Below, one piece after another: positions 43,480-54,942 of a stretch of DNA of 64,000 bases (the first letter of the stretch is position 1; the number at the start of each line of letters is the position of its first letter). The notes under the pieces are model-generated. The model was not told the origin of the DNA, made no database searches, and saw nothing but the letters and a program-made list of their open reading frames with translations. Source of the stretch: Pseudo-nitzschia pungens (lineage: Eukaryota > Bacillariophyta > Bacillariophyceae > Bacillariales > Bacillariaceae); contig CM074767.1 of NCBI GenBank assembly GCA_037355855.1, positions 1,240,001 through 1,304,000 on the forward strand. The letters are read 5' to 3'. A program made the position numbers and the translations under genes.

Positions 43480-44553
43480 ATGGTAACCATTTCCTTCCTT
43501 CACGCTGCTCTTGCCGCAACGTGTTTTTCTGCGGTTGTCAACGGATTTGTTGTCGTCCCGAACACGGGACTGATCAATAATGCCGTCGTTGCAGATATCA
43601 CTGTTTTATACGGAAGGAGGGCACGCGGCGGTCTGGGAAGCATAGGTACTGAAGAAGTTGGCGGTAGTTCGAGCAAGGCGACCGGGACGAGAAGATCGAC
43701 AAAACAACAACGAAGGTCAGGCAGTTCGAGAAAGAAAAAGAGTGGAAACAACAAGGTTGACTCGACATCATCAGCAATGTCACCGGATTTGGCTAAATTT
43801 TTACAGCAAACCGGAGGTGACGGTGTTGTTGAAGCCGAAGTTGTTAGTGAAAACAAGGTCGGTCGAGGCGGACGCGAGCGTCGGCAGAAACAGAACGATC
43901 AAAGGATAATCGATAAAGCAAGAAGCGCAAAAATTGAGACCGTGCTAGATAAACTCGAAGAGGTTTTGGAAGAACGAACTGGGAAAGTTAGCGATATTCT
44001 CACTGTTGTAGAAGAATTGCTCGAGATTCCCTCGAACGACAACGGTGACCTGCGTCGGCTTCTGTTGGGAAAAGAGCGATCGGATTATCGTCTGGCTTGG
44101 GTTGGTAGCGACGAAGCACTGTGCCATGTTGGAACGGGTCTCCACAAGGTGCCACTCGCACGAATGAAAGAGGTTTTCATGAATTGTCTCGGAAGGAACA
44201 AAATAGAAATCCTTGAAGTAATTAGCATCCTCGGGCCCTTTCCGAACGTCAAGAACGTTCTTCAAGGAACCACGAAAACCTCGAGTGGAAGTGATGGAAC
44301 CGAGATGCAAATCATCTACGACAAGATGTTTGATGGAACGGGGAAAGAAATCATGGCAGGAACCGAGGACAATGTACGTCGAGTCGATCTCAAAGTTGCT
44401 TTTTGTGATGAACGAGCCATTGTGGTAGCAATGCCGGACGACAACGCAAATTCCAAGCCTCTCGACAACGACGGGAAACGGATTCTCCTATTTGTGAAGG
44501 AAGATGATCTCGACGAAAAATTAGAGGGACTGAGAGTTAATGAAATCGACTAA
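43480..44553 (+). CDS. Plastid-targeted protein with possible PAP/fibrillin-like domain
   Basis: A 357-residue protein. Residues 1-22 are a signal peptide (LHAALAATCFSAVVNG) followed by Phe23-VVVP, the diatom plastid presequence pattern. A basic Ser/Arg/Lys-rich low-complexity segment (about 50-95) leads to a helical region (about 140-175, DKLEEVLEERTGKVSDILTV). The C-terminal half contains GPFPNVKNVLQG, IIYDKMFDGTGKEIMAGTED and VDLKVAFCDERAIVVAMP, which resemble the plastid lipid-associated/fibrillin fold (lipocalin-like, lipid-binding in thylakoids or plastoglobules). That assignment is weak, while plastid import is well supported. The gene is intact and intronless. Confidence 0.7.
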   Translation: MVTISFLHAALAATCFSAVVNGFVVVPNTGLINNAVVADITVLYGRRARGGLGSIGTEEVGGSSSKATGTRRSTKQQRRSGSSRKKKSGNNKVDSTSSAMSPDLAKFLQQTGGDGVVEAEVVSENKVGRGGRERRQKQNDQRIIDKARSAKIETVLDKLEEVLEERTGKVSDILTVVEELLEIPSNDNGDLRRLLLGKERSDYRLAWVGSDEALCHVGTGLHKVPLARMKEVFMNCLGRNKIEILEVISILGPFPNVKNVLQGTTKTSSGSDGTEMQIIYDKMFDGTGKEIMAGTEDNVRRVDLKVAFCDERAIVVAMPDDNANSKPLDNDGKRILLFVKEDDLDEKLEGLRVNEID

Positions 44554-45429
44554 TTCAGCTTGAGTCAACAGGACGGTGTACAAAAGCCTTCACATTTCTT
44601 CAGCTTACGATGTAATTCAAAGAAAGTTAGTCCGTCCTGGTACTTTTCAAGTTATTTGAAATACAAAGCGCTCTACAGAACTGATTGTTGCTTTCGTAAA
44701 GGAAGGATGTTAGAAAGCTCCTCCTCATTGCGATCTGCCAATCTTTGTGGATGACATTCGCTCCCTTCATTTCTTTCGGTGATTTTGATTGAAGCAAATA
44801 CTACGTATTGGAAGGAGCTTTTGTCAACCGTATTCAAAAGTATTCAGTACAAACCTATTACGTCATTCCCATAAGCTGTCCCTTGGTTCTGCTTCCCCTA
44901 CTACTTCTTTCTAGTAGAGAAACTGAGGGACAGCTGTAAGGAACTCCGTAGTATGAATACTACTTCTGGGTCTTTTTGTTTGATAAGTGCAGACTGCAGT
45001 AGCTTGATGAAGCTTTGATTCATTGTTGTGCAGTGCAATATCATGTTACCGCCAGTAATAACTACTTCGTAGTACACTAAGTCTACAGAAAGGTTTACTT
45101 TACATACAAGTAATTACCTCAAAAGTACGGTAGTCTATTCGGTTTTTCACCTCAAAGCAGTATTTTTCACGGGCTGAGGTTACCAGGTACTCGTACCATC
45201 CGGACAGTACGGATACTCTTACGTACTTTATGTTCATACCTTAAAGGGCAACTGGAGGTTTCTTGTCTGTCGAGTTTCCCGCCGTTCCCCCGATTCAAAA
45301 ACAAGAAACGATCTTGTTGTACGAATCTCGGTGATACAAGACGAAGAGCGGAAGCAGAGCATTCCGCCGGGACCGAGTAACGGAGAAGAGTCGACAAAAA
45401 GCAAAAGAGGAGACAAAGCAGGGAGCGAA
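44554..45429. other. Intergenic spacer
   Basis: About 880 bp. TACGTAGTACTACG-type words occur at 45060-45230. The frame of the next gene stays open back to 45331 but has no ATG before 45430. Nothing else is seen. Confidence 0.45.
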
Positions 45430-45858
45430 ATGGCAATCACGCCCAATGTCGACGAGAGCGGACAAAACGCTGTGTTCTTGAAGCGGGTCGCGGGAGCAAT
45501 GGGTGCTACTGGCGTAGCAATGGGAGCCTTTGGGGCACACGCACTAAAGGAGACGCTGGACAAGCGAGGAACCGCGGCCATGTGGCAAACCGCCACTATC
45601 TATCAACTGTTTCGCGCCACTGCCGTTTTGTCCCTGGCGACGGCAGCTTCGTCCTCGGCTTCCGTGCGGGACAACGATAGCTCGACAAGCAACAGGAATC
45701 TGCTGGCAGGTAAACTCATGGGCATCGGAAATCTTCTTTTTTCGGGATCAATCTATTGCTTGGCGCTGGGAATCGGTCCGAAAAAAGTGCTCGGACCAAT
45801 CACACCGATTGGTGGTCTTCTCATGATCGGTGGCTGGGCGGTTGCGGGAATGTCATAA
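45430..45858 (+). CDS. DUF423/TMEM256-family small membrane protein
   Basis: 142 residues from the first ATG (MAITPNVDE), close to the usual 120-140 of this family. The GAMGATGVAMGAFGAHALKE stretch with the GAFGAHAL core is the family hallmark. MWQTATIYQLFRATAVL and GSIYCLALG..LGPITPIGGLLMIGGW complete a four-helix membrane protein. An insert of Ser/Asn/Asp (about 75-93) lies between helices two and three. The function of this family is unknown; bacterial members are inner-membrane proteins, and TMEM256 has been reported from mitochondria. The gene is intact. Confidence 0.88.
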   Translation: MAITPNVDESGQNAVFLKRVAGAMGATGVAMGAFGAHALKETLDKRGTAAMWQTATIYQLFRATAVLSLATAASSSASVRDNDSSTSNRNLLAGKLMGIGNLLFSGSIYCLALGIGPKKVLGPITPIGGLLMIGGWAVAGMS

Positions 45859-46619
45859 ATGTATTCTTTTGTAGTTCGTGAAGTTTGGCTACATGTTCCT
45901 CCATAAGCATCTGTCTTTTGCAGAAGATAGTAGATCGATTGGTTACTACCCTACGACTCAATTGCATTTTTAATCGAATATTTGTATTATAAGCTACAAA
46001 TGCTGTAACTTTACTTTGATAGCGTGCTCTCATTGTGAAGCCATGGCTTATTTCAATAATCCTAAAAGATCGGGGTCGTTTTATCACTTACGTCTCTAAA
46101 GGACTTGACTGTTCTTCTCTTTTTGAAAATCCCAAGGGTATTTCTGTACCGATTTCTTCCCAGAATAGTGTGCCCTACGTGATATGTGAGCCACATGAAG
46201 ACTTTTCCTGCTTTGATTCACTGAGACAATGGCAGAGAAAATGAATGTGTCATTATCTTCTTCTGCTTTGAAATGGTACATTCCAACGGTAGTTTCGGTT
46301 TCTGTCATGTTTCGATTGGATTTCAGTCGTTCAATCTATCGAAAAGACTGCTGAAATACTGTAAAGGCATTCAGTCTCATTCCTTCTCCGGGATATTGAC
46401 CCAATGAGAAAAGCATTTTCATGTTTCGTGCTGGCTTGTCCATCACAATCGTTTTCGCAAACGGCTGTGCCTTTTTCTGCGTGTCCATATTCCGTTCTCG
46501 ATGAATCGTATTTGCTCTTCAACCGAAGTTCCGCCACTTCTTGTTTGATACCCCTGCGGCGGTATTTGGAAGAAGAAGTCGAGTGCGTTTATGTGAGAGA
46601 AGCCTACAAGATAGCATCT
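45859..46619. other. Spacer between convergent genes, possible extra 3' exon of the protease
   Basis: About 760 bp. On the minus strand a frame at about 46331-46537 contains a Cys pair in TAVCENDCDGQ and could be a further exon of the protease to its right. I could not find a join that keeps the frame convincingly. Nothing else is seen. Confidence 0.3.
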
Positions 46620-48655
46620 TCACCAACGAAAACAAAGGGGAAGGAGGCAATTGCACTCACGAACCATAAAACAAATACTACACTGCAAACCGATCAGATT
46701 TGTTGCCGGTCGTCCAGTCAAGCATATACACACCTTGGGTTGTCGGGGAGGGCTTTGGCACGCTTTTTCTCTCTTGCTGCAGACCAAATTGCCACAGCAT
46801 TCGCTGTCGAATTCATTGCATGGATCATTCCTTGACAAGCAGATTGGTGGCAACTCCTCCTCGTCCTCTAAATTGTCCACTTCTTCCTCCTCCTCTGTAA
46901 CGATAGGTTCTTCATCTTCAACGTCACCCCCGTTTGTACCTATAGATTCTTCATCTTCAATGTCATCCGCGTTAAGGTTGTCCCCAATTATAATCTTCTC
47001 GGACACGATGTCCCCGTCGGGGTTATTGAACGTAGGAACCTCGTGAAGCAAACACAGTTTGAGAAACGAAGGTGACAACGGGTCCAAAACACTTTCGCCG
47101 TTCATGGTCGCAAGGCGTTCGTCCCCGCAGACCGCCGCTCTGATAAAGTCGTAGTGATAAGCCACGGATGTGTAGACGCCAGGATATCCCTCTTGCGCGC
47201 AACCAATTCCCCACGAGACCACACCAAGTAGGGTCCGTTTTGACGTCACAGGATCGGTGACATAGTTCGGACCACCGGAGTCGCCTAGAGAGACAAGAAA
47301 AAGCAATAGTGTGATTGCGGTTTACCGGGTTAGCTTGAACTAAGATGCATGGAGATTACCAATCTTGGATGACAAGAATTATTTCAGGGAACAACTTTCG
47401 AATGAATCAATCCATTCATTTTGGAGCACTCACCCAAACAAGCATCTTTTCCTCCAGACATTGCACCAGCGCAATACATATCTGGTTTGATCAACTGAAT
47501 ACTAGAGTTTGTATTTCGGAAGCGGAGACTGGAGCTATATTTCTTCTCGCACTCGTCGCGATTGATAAGAGACACGTCCACCGATTGAAGAGTCGGTGGG
47601 ACACCTTCATCGTAGGTATTGAGTTGCCCAAATCCCGCCACCCGCGTTTTGGCGTCGGCCAAGTCGTCGCTGATGGTGGCCGTGTCCGGATCGATATTCC
47701 AGTCCCCGTTCCAATCATTGTACGGAACCACCAACTCCTTGTATTGTTCCCGCCAAAAGACACTGTTGGCCAACTCCATGAACTCGAACAGTTCCGTTCT
47801 GTTCTCAGGTATGCATCGGGTCATGGCAAGGACGGCCACATCGTTGAGGTTACCCGAGCTGTTGAATTGTGGATGAAGAACGGTTTTTTCCCTGTCGATC
47901 AAGGAGATATGATACGGCTTGGTTTTTCCCGTTCGGTCGTCGAGATTACTATCAAACGGTCTCCAGGCGTTTACGTAAACGGCCTTGCTGCGACCAGCCC
48001 GATCACCCGACATGCAATGGGCGGCAGTCAGAATGTGACAACGCGAAATGAGGGTCCCACCGCATCCCGCAAACTTCCACATGCTTTCCGCCTCAACATA
48101 TCTCAGATGCATCACGAACGAATCCAAGTCGGAATCCTCCTTGCCACCCACGATGCGAGGTTCGATGGGTGGAAAGTCGTCGTTTTCTTCAGTGCCGAAC
48201 TCGACGTACGAAGAGACATCATCTCCATCTTGGTATTGTAAAGGCTGCAGCATTGCGTCCAACTCCAATATGGGCATCTCGTCCCATGGTGGTGGAAACG
48301 TGTAGATCGGAAAGGAATACAGCGATTTTACGATATCATCAGTAGATGAGCTTGTATTCGACAAAGGAACAGCGAGGGCGGTATTGACATTCCTGCCCAT
48401 ATCGAGCCGTCGTTTCCGGTTTCTGTTCCAATTGTATCCGTTCCTGTCAGCTGCATCGTCTCCGTGTTTTCTGTTTTTGTTTCGGAGTAGCGTGCTGTAT
48501 TGGTCATTGTTACTAGTGGCTCCTGTTGCAGTGCCCAGAAACGTCGATACAATCGCAACAGTTACCGCTGCTGTTGCTGCTATCAAAACCTTTTGCACCC
48601 GCAAGGGACTAGCTTTCCGCCTTCGCCGGATGATCCTTCGAGAAAAAGACGCCAT
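46620..48655 (-). CDS. Trypsin-like (S1) serine protease with N-terminal membrane anchor and Cys-rich tail, two exons
   Basis: Exon 1 is 48655-47434 and exon 2 is 47284-46620. A basic N terminus (RRIIRRRRK) precedes a hydrophobic segment ([19 protein letters not shown]), a signal anchor or long signal peptide. After a propeptide the chymotrypsin fold starts at RIVGG. The triad is complete: His213 (TAAHC), Asp272 (LNDVAVLAM) and Ser410 (GDSGGP). The [23 protein letters not shown] segment is intact. No Asp is obvious six residues before the Ser beyond the [12 protein letters not shown] loop, whose Asp fits trypsin-type specificity for Lys/Arg. An acidic linker and a Cys-rich tail ([24 protein letters not shown]) follow. 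The last 30 or so residues may be intron read-through, because GTGTGT follows PPRQPK. An extracellular or surface protease is inferred. Confidence 0.88.
47285..47433 (-). other. Intron of the trypsin-like protease (149 bp)
   Basis: Minus-strand GTGAGT donor at 47433 and CTCTCTAG acceptor ending at 47285. The join makes the Gly codon of GDSGGP, two codons before the catalytic Ser. Confidence 0.9.
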
Positions 48656-50321
48656 CGAACAACTGGCGCTTCTGTTGTAACGAAATCCGGATGTCAGCCT
48701 AGCCCTCGCTTCGTATTACTCTGTTACTACGTATTACTTAGGAACTGCTTTTGCATATGCGTTGGCGATTACTCAAGAGATGAGATTCTTTCCACCAAGA
48801 TTGAGACGCAATGAAAAGGCTACTACGTAAAATTGCCAAAGCGAAAGACGTCGATGAAGTTAGTGACGATGGATCACTCTGTTGGAATCAAACTTTGTTC
48901 CGAGCAAAAACAGCGATGGCTATCCCCTTAGTCGAACGCAGTATCAATTACTTGTTGGGAAGTTAAATTGTGCCGTTAAACAGAACGAAACCCCGCTTTT
49001 TTGTTTTTCGTGAACGACGATGAACGGTTTCTTTCGTGAAACTTCGGCTAGCAATGCCAATCGATCCACATTTTTAGCGGTCTCTGGCATCGCGCTTTTC
49101 TGACACTCCGACCACTCCAGCCGATCACACAAAATTCACAAACTGACAAAACAACACAAAAAACAAAAGATTTTAAGCGGGATACGTTTGATGATCAACT
49201 CCGAGCTATCTCCTGATAAATATTTTTTTCGAAATTAGTTCATACTTGTGACCAAATAATGTACAGAGCATGTGATAGTCCACCCAAAAACTCGCTTCTC
49301 TTCTGGTGAATTCGTGTGTCTCCTGCTAAGACAGTGCGAGCGAGAACATGTGTGGAAACAATGTACGGTCCAAGAAAGTGTCCATCTGTTTTATCAGCTC
49401 ATACCTGTAGCTTACTACGTACTAGTTGGATACCTCACTCTTTACTAAATACATGCGGTACATTTTGCAGGTTACGAGCATCATTGACTAAGTTAATTGT
49501 TCTCATCACCTACTCTAACAGACTAAATTTAGTCAACAATAATACAGCAGAGTGAATATTGCTAGTTTCATCAACTTGGAACGCAACAACGACAAGTAAG
49601 ATTGAATCAGACAAACCATTAATCTTACTTCGTACGAAGTATTTTTTTTTCCCTAAAAAGTACTAAAAAAGGTTACGAGTACCTGTACGTGCGAGTAAGT
49701 CTTAATTAAGTGTTACATGGAGTGTTACCATTAATTTTTATTTTAGAAAAAAAATACTAAGATTTTTACCGTACGGTAACCTTACGTACTTCGTACTTCG
49801 TAATACGAAGTAGAAGTAAGATCTTGGTACGTGTAATTACTAGTATTAGTACGTTACAATTATTACGTGGATAATACGTAGAGCTCTACTGTGGGTACCG
49901 TACGATTCTTTGTGAATAATAATAGTAGTAATTCTACTTGTACGGTACGTCATACTGTACTTTTTTACGAAGTACTTGTACTGTACATAATCTTACTCGT
50001 ACGCTTCCCCACCAGTTGTAATGAATACGAAGCACGGCAGTACCAGCACAGTGCTGTACCGTACGGTGGCCACCCTTCTGTTACATACATACGTTTCGTA
50101 CTCGGACAGAGTATGAACATATTTTCTTTGGAGGGGCCAAGATTTTTTAGAGAGGATTGTTTTCCCGCATTCTAATGGTCTTTCTCTCGCTCTCACGGGG
50201 TTGTTAGACTTTCACATCCCATTTCGGAGGCGTCAGAAAAACCGAGAAAAGCTATCTTGATGTCATCTTTCCGAGGCGGTCCCACAAATTCTCAAACTGC
50301 CCCATAGGATAGCTAATCATT
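48656..50321. other. Intergenic spacer, divergent promoters, palindrome-rich
   Basis: About 1.7 kb between divergent genes. The part 49620-50070 is packed with GTAC, TACGAAGTA and CTTCGTA words. At 49626-49641 there is a perfect 16-bp palindrome, TACTTCGTACGAAGTA. No gene-like frame is seen. Confidence 0.5.
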
Positions 50322-51818
50322 ATGCGTTGGGTCAAACCCATCGCAGAAATTGCCAGCGGTGACACGTTCGTTTCGTCGCTATGCAAGAAAATGACGGCGA
50401 AAGCACTCGTGGGCGATGGCGGCTTTGTTGCTCTCGATGACGATGGTGAACCGATATATGACAACTACGACATTCTTGGGCAGTCTCCATCGCTTTCGAC
50501 GGAACTCATAGATCGACTCAGGCTTTTGTCACCCCGAACATGGTGGGGAATGATAGTTCGTGAGGATAGGAGCATTTTTTCCCCCTTCGAACTGTCAACG
50601 ATCGTTCAAAGCTTTGTGGGTTTGTTTCTACCACTGCTAATGCTGTGGACAATTTCTTTTGTCCACATAACAATTCTTCGACAAAAACATTCAGTGGAAA
50701 CAACGACATCAGCTGGGGGGGTACCGAAGATGATACTGGGGAGACTAATCTTTGCATCGATTGTTTCGCCCTGGAGTCTACAATGCATCTATCAAATATG
50801 TCGAGAATTGTCAATAGTGCTGAAGACCCTTCGAAAGACGCTGAACAGTCGATCCGAAACACTCACGAGGGCAATTGACGTGCTGCTGGAACGAATTCGG
50901 AATCATCGGGCCTATCGGACCCGTCGATTCGATGTATACTTGCCACCATCACTGGGTAAATCTATAGCAAGTGGGAGGGGTAATGATCATAGCAACAACA
51001 AGCTCGAAGCCTTGCTACTTATTCCCGGCGCTTCGGTCTCACACGGGGCTTATTCTGAAGTTGCCGCTCGTCTTTCAGACAATGGCTTTTTGGTGGCGGT
51101 CTTGTCGATGGAACCCTTGCGCCTTGCGCACCACCATTTTGGTGCGGACAAGACATCCGTAAAACGAATCATGGAGCAAATAACGGAGGAGATATACAGT
51201 CACGCAGCAACAACAAACTCTTGGTGGTACGCTGATCACTGTTCCGAGATTGTAAGAGAAACAGCTCCGGTCATAGCTATTGAGTGGACTCTAATGGGGC
51301 ATTCGCTGGGAGCATTTGCCTCTATGAAATTGTTCGACGAATTCTTCGACGCTGAAAACGACAATTACGACAACATGACTCGGAAGTGCTTCGCATCAAA
51401 ACCTCGTGAAACTTATATTTCCAAGCAACAACAGCTCTTTTTAGAAAGCCCTCGTGTAGACGTCTTCATTGCATATAAACTTGTTATGTGGGGCGTTGCA
51501 GCATTCGCGGAGGCGGCAACCGACCTATCGCATCACACCAGAGCAAAGATCCTGATAGTCCAGGGGACCAAAGACAAACTAGCCGAAATGATGAGCTACA
51601 GGCAAGCCGAGCTCGATGCGAACTTTCCTCCGGGCATCAAGACAGAAGAAATCATAGGCGGGACTCACGAAGGATTCAGTAGCTACAATCCTCCTAATGC
51701 TTTTGACGATGAGGATGAAACCGATAGCAGGGGAAAGAAAATAAGGACGAAATCGTTATCGCTAGACGAGCAGCAAAGAAGGGCGTGCGATGCAACTGTC
51801 CGATTTCTTCGCTCATAA
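50322..51818 (+). CDS. Membrane-anchored alpha/beta hydrolase
   Basis: A 498-residue protein. One membrane segment is clear at about 95-122 (IVQSFVGLFLPLLMLWTISFVHI), with a possible second nearby (LGRLIFASIVSPW). The hydrolase domain covers about 210-498. LLIPGASVSHGAYSEVAARLSDNGFLVAV is the first strand and oxyanion region. The nucleophile is Ser328 in MGHSLG, the acid is Asp418 in VQGTKDKL and the base is His449 in GGTHEGFSSY. The triad is therefore complete. The layout resembles bacterial-type alpha/beta_5 hydrolases fused to a membrane anchor. The substrate is unknown; lipid or ester hydrolysis at a membrane is an inference. The start is the first ATG. The gene is intact and intronless. 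Confidence 0.82.
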   Translation: MRWVKPIAEIASGDTFVSSLCKKMTAKALVGDGGFVALDDDGEPIYDNYDILGQSPSLSTELIDRLRLLSPRTWWGMIVREDRSIFSPFELSTIVQSFVGLFLPLLMLWTISFVHITILRQKHSVETTTSAGGVPKMILGRLIFASIVSPWSLQCIYQICRELSIVLKTLRKTLNSRSETLTRAIDVLLERIRNHRAYRTRRFDVYLPPSLGKSIASGRGNDHSNNKLEALLLIPGASVSHGAYSEVAARLSDNGFLVAVLSMEPLRLAHHHFGADKTSVKRIMEQITEEIYSHAATTNSWWYADHCSEIVRETAPVIAIEWTLMGHSLGAFASMKLFDEFFDAENDNYDNMTRKCFASKPRETYISKQQQLFLESPRVDVFIAYKLVMWGVAAFAEAATDLSHHTRAKILIVQGTKDKLAEMMSYRQAELDANFPPGIKTEEIIGGTHEGFSSYNPPNAFDDEDETDSRGKKIRTKSLSLDEQQRRACDATVRFLRS

Positions 51819-53190
51819 GTTGTGTGATGGAACGGATATTGGACGCAAGCGTCCATTGAATGGACACTTCGCGGAAGCAACGTCCATCTTCTGTGCAAAG
51901 ACTGTGGTGCGGGCATCACTCCGAAAGGAAAACACACCTTGCCGATTTCGCAAAAACTGCCTATCGAGACATACATATATTCCCTTTTGACAAATTTATA
52001 TTCGAACAAATCCTTTTACGCATTTCTGGTTTCCGAAGGAATGACTTGTCAATTGGCTTCTCTGTGAGTCATGATTCTCGACCCAAATGTGGGCTTGCAT
52101 GCAGATTCGAAGTACCATTTTACATTTCATTTCGCATGGGGGAAAAAACTTCAACTGCGTCATTTGAAGGTGGTAATAATCTCATCCACAATTTGCCCCG
52201 AAGTTAATATCGTACGGCAAATGTTCACTGAATTGACCCACAAACGATTGAACCGTATTTTTAGGGTCACCCTTGCCGATTAAATCGCTTATTCCATCGT
52301 CCTTTAGATTTATGCTCATGCGGTACTTTCAGCCGGATTTCACTGAGTAGATAATCTACCTTCGTAATTTTTTTTAGATATGTATTCGCCTTGCATATTA
52401 ATAGTACCGGTAGTGTATTCTATTTATAGAAATGTCTCTATTCCCGGTTTTGGAAGCAGGAACTAGCGTTGTGTGTAAATCAATCGTTCGAAGTTCTAGT
52501 GCGTTGATGCCGTTCCCGAAATTACTCAACGCATGCTCGTTTGACTTCAAGGTATTCTGGGCTGTTTAATCGATTGTGAGAAATGTGGTCGAACATCTCC
52601 ATACACAGAGCACTTTGTGACACCTTGATCTATGGTCGAATCGGACCTTTCGTCTAGTAGATAATGTAGGGCTTAATGGATGTGATCGGATACTATATGA
52701 CATGAGAACTGGATTTTTGCCTCCGTGGATTCACACGGAAGTGTGTCATGACTGACAGTCCAATACCCATCTTTCCTTCGTCTTTTTGAAACAGAATAAC
52801 AACAAAGATAGAATACTTCATGGTTTGATAGGAGTTTATCTTTTACTTGTTAGCTGAGAGATTTATTGTACAGTACATCAAACACATATAATATAAATTT
52901 TAAACAGTTGCATTGTTGAATGAGATGGCAAGACAATGCTAAGCGCCAATTTTTTGTTCTTCATTGTTACAAACCAGCATGTTAATGGTAGTCGTGAACA
53001 AAACCAAACGCTGTTATTCATCATCGATGCTGACGTCACGCAGCATCACGATACAACACTGAGTGATGTCCCTGTACCACTCAACAACTCATTTGGTTTG
53101 GTTATTTGATAGAATACAAATATTTTCAGGTAATCACCACAATGCAATTGCCTTTTTCATTCAAAACCACAAATGGGCTTCGATTGAACC
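51819..53190. other. Spacer between convergent genes
   Basis: About 1.4 kb of AT-rich DNA with the 3' ends of two convergent genes. I see no repeat, RNA gene or credible open frame. Confidence 0.45.
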
Positions 53191-54942
53191 TTATTGTTCT
53201 CTGCTACTGTCAACTTCCATCAATCCTTGTTGTTCGCCGGATGACGGCACGAACTTCTTGACAAAATTTTTTCTGCTTGTTTTACTTGCCACTTTTCGCA
53301 ATTTTCTCCCATTATTCTTGTTGATGCCTCTGGACTCGAGGGCATTTCTTCCGTTGATTGTAATAACAGTTTGCATTCCAGTCATCGTGACCACTACGTT
53401 GCTATTCATCTGGTTAAAAAAGACGGGACGACCCCTCATCATCATCATCCCTCTCTGACGCATCATTCTCCTATTATTGAATCTTCTCATGTTAAATCTT
53501 CGCATATTGAATTGTCTCATCTGGAATACGTTTCTCATGTTCATGTTGTTCTTGTTCATGTTGTTCTTGTTCTTGTTCATGTTGTTCTTGTTCTTGTTCA
53601 TGTTGTTCTTGTTCTTGTTCTTGTTGTTCTTGTTCTTGTTCTTGTTGTTCTTGTCCTTGTTATTCTTGTCCTTGTTGTTCTTGTCCTTGTTGTTCTTGTC
53701 CTTATTGTTCTTGTCCTTATTCTTGTCCATATTCTTGTCCATTTGATTCTTATCTGCATTGGTTGGTACAGGCGTTGGTCTGTTGGTTGGTGCAGGCGTT
53801 GGTCTGTCGTGAGGACTTGGGGTAGGTGGTCGTGTCGGTCTTGGGGTAGGAGGTCTTGGTGTTGGTTTGAAAGTTGGCAAGGGAGTCGGTCTGTATGTGG
53901 GTCTTGGTGTCGGCTCAGGGGTAGGTCTTTCCGTTGGGAACGGAGTTGGGGGTAGAGTCGGCGGGAGAGTAGGCAGTAAGGTTGGCTTGTGGGTTGGAAA
54001 CATTGTAGGTCTGGGAGTTGGATTGGGAGTTGGTAACGGCGAGGGTTTGTGAGTTGGCATTGGGGTTGGCTCAGGAGTAGGGTTTGGAGTAGGTTGACGG
54101 CTTGGCATCGGGGTAGGTTGCGGAGTTGGTCGCTGAGTTAAGTATCCAACGTTCTTTCCGTATTGCGAATAACCAGTTTCTCTCGTAGGGTATGGAGTTG
54201 GGTACTTCGTTGGAGGATTTCGAACTGTTGGGAAAGGAGTCGGTTCTGGCGTTGGTAACGGAGTCGGTACAGCTGTTGGTTTCGGAGTTGGATTGGCTGT
54301 TGGCAATGGTGTCGGATTGGGCGTCGGTTGTGGAGTCGGCATTGGTGTTTCAACCGGATACGGAGTTGGCTTCACACCAGTGGGGAACATCGTGGGTGGC
54401 GGCGGATAATATCCGGGCGGTGGCGGATAATACGCCTTGTAATACTCTGTTGGTTTTGGAGTTGGAAGTGGAGTTGGCTTTGGAGTTGGTTCTGGGGTTG
54501 GACCAATGGTTGGCATCGGAGTTGGCTTGGGAGTTGGCATCGGAGTTGGGTCTGGAGTTGGGCTTGGAGTCGGCTTTGGAGTCGGAATTGGGTATGAAAT
54601 AGGTTGAATAACTTGGGGGTCCGAAACTGGATGTGAAGTCAGCTGTGGAGTCGGCTTTGGAGTCAGCTGTGGAGTCGGCTTTGGAGTCGGTTTTGGAACC
54701 GGTTTGTAATGCACAGGTTTCTTGTAGTAATAGTATTTTCCACCCGTGAATGAAGGTCCTTCGCCGTCTTCCTCCTGCTCACCGTTCATAAAGTCTTCGA
54801 GAGTTTTCGAATCAATTAACGTTCTCTGCTCATTTTCGGTCTGAGAAGCTACGGTATTTGCTGAAACGCAAAAAAAACCGTTGCTGCATGCGGCCACAAC
54901 AAGGAGGACAGAAATTGCCCATTTTCTAGATACTAGCATCAT
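53191..54942 (-). CDS. Secreted Pro-Thr repeat protein with Lys-Asn repeat and Arg-Met-rich region
   Basis: A 583-residue protein. A signal peptide (about 1-28, [19 protein letters not shown]) and a short acidic stretch are followed by a YYYYKKP motif. About 300 residues (80-395) are dense PTP repeats (PTPKPTP, PTPMPTP). Next come Asp-Lys-Asn units (KDKNN repeated, turning to NKNKNN and NMNKNK, about 395-470). An Arg/Met-rich segment ([15 protein letters not shown]) and a short beta-like stretch ([17 protein letters not shown]) end in a basic tail. The repeats suggest an extended, probably O-glycosylated wall or matrix protein. The highly basic Lys/Asn and Arg parts could bind silica or acidic glycans. 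No enzyme domain is present. The function is inferred from composition only. On the opposite strand the repeats give long open frames that are artefacts. Confidence 0.78.
   Translation of the reverse strand: MMLVSRKWAISVLLVVAACSNGFFCVSANTVASQTENEQRTLIDSKTLEDFMNGEQEEDGEGPSFTGGKYYYYKKPVHYKPVPKPTPKPTPQLTPKPTPQLTSHPVSDPQVIQPISYPIPTPKPTPSPTPDPTPMPTPKPTPMPTIGPTPEPTPKPTPLPTPKPTEYYKAYYPPPPGYYPPPPTMFPTGVKPTPYPVETPMPTPQPTPNPTPLPTANPTPKPTAVPTPLPTPEPTPFPTVRNPPTKYPTPYPTRETGYSQYGKNVGYLTQRPTPQPTPMPSRQPTPNPTPEPTPMPTHKPSPLPTPNPTPRPTMFPTHKPTLLPTLPPTLPPTPFPTERPTPEPTPRPTYRPTPLPTFKPTPRPPTPRPTRPPTPSPHDRPTPAPTNRPTPVPTNADKNQMDKNMDKNKDKNNKDKNNKDKNNKDKNNKDKNNKNKNKNNKNKNKNNMNKNKNNMNKNKNNMNKNNMNMRNVFQMRQFNMRRFNMRRFNNRRMMRQRGMMMMRGRPVFFNQMNSNVVVTMTGMQTVITINGRNALESRGINKNNGRKLRKVASKTSRKNFVKKFVPSSGEQQGLMEVDSSREQ
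53545..53755. repeat. Hexamer-type microsatellite (TTGTTC) within the Lys-Asn repeat
   Basis: The plus strand reads as runs of CTTGTT with interruptions every 12-18 bp. It encodes the KDKNN/NKNKNN repeats on the minus strand and is likely to vary in length between alleles. Confidence 0.8.

Noticed and set aside
53371..54602. Long plus-strand open frames opposite the Pro-Thr/Lys-Asn gene (Val/Leu- or Gly/Trp-rich)
   Set aside because: They are the complement of the repeats and have monotonous composition. The minus strand has a signal peptide and a complete gene layout.
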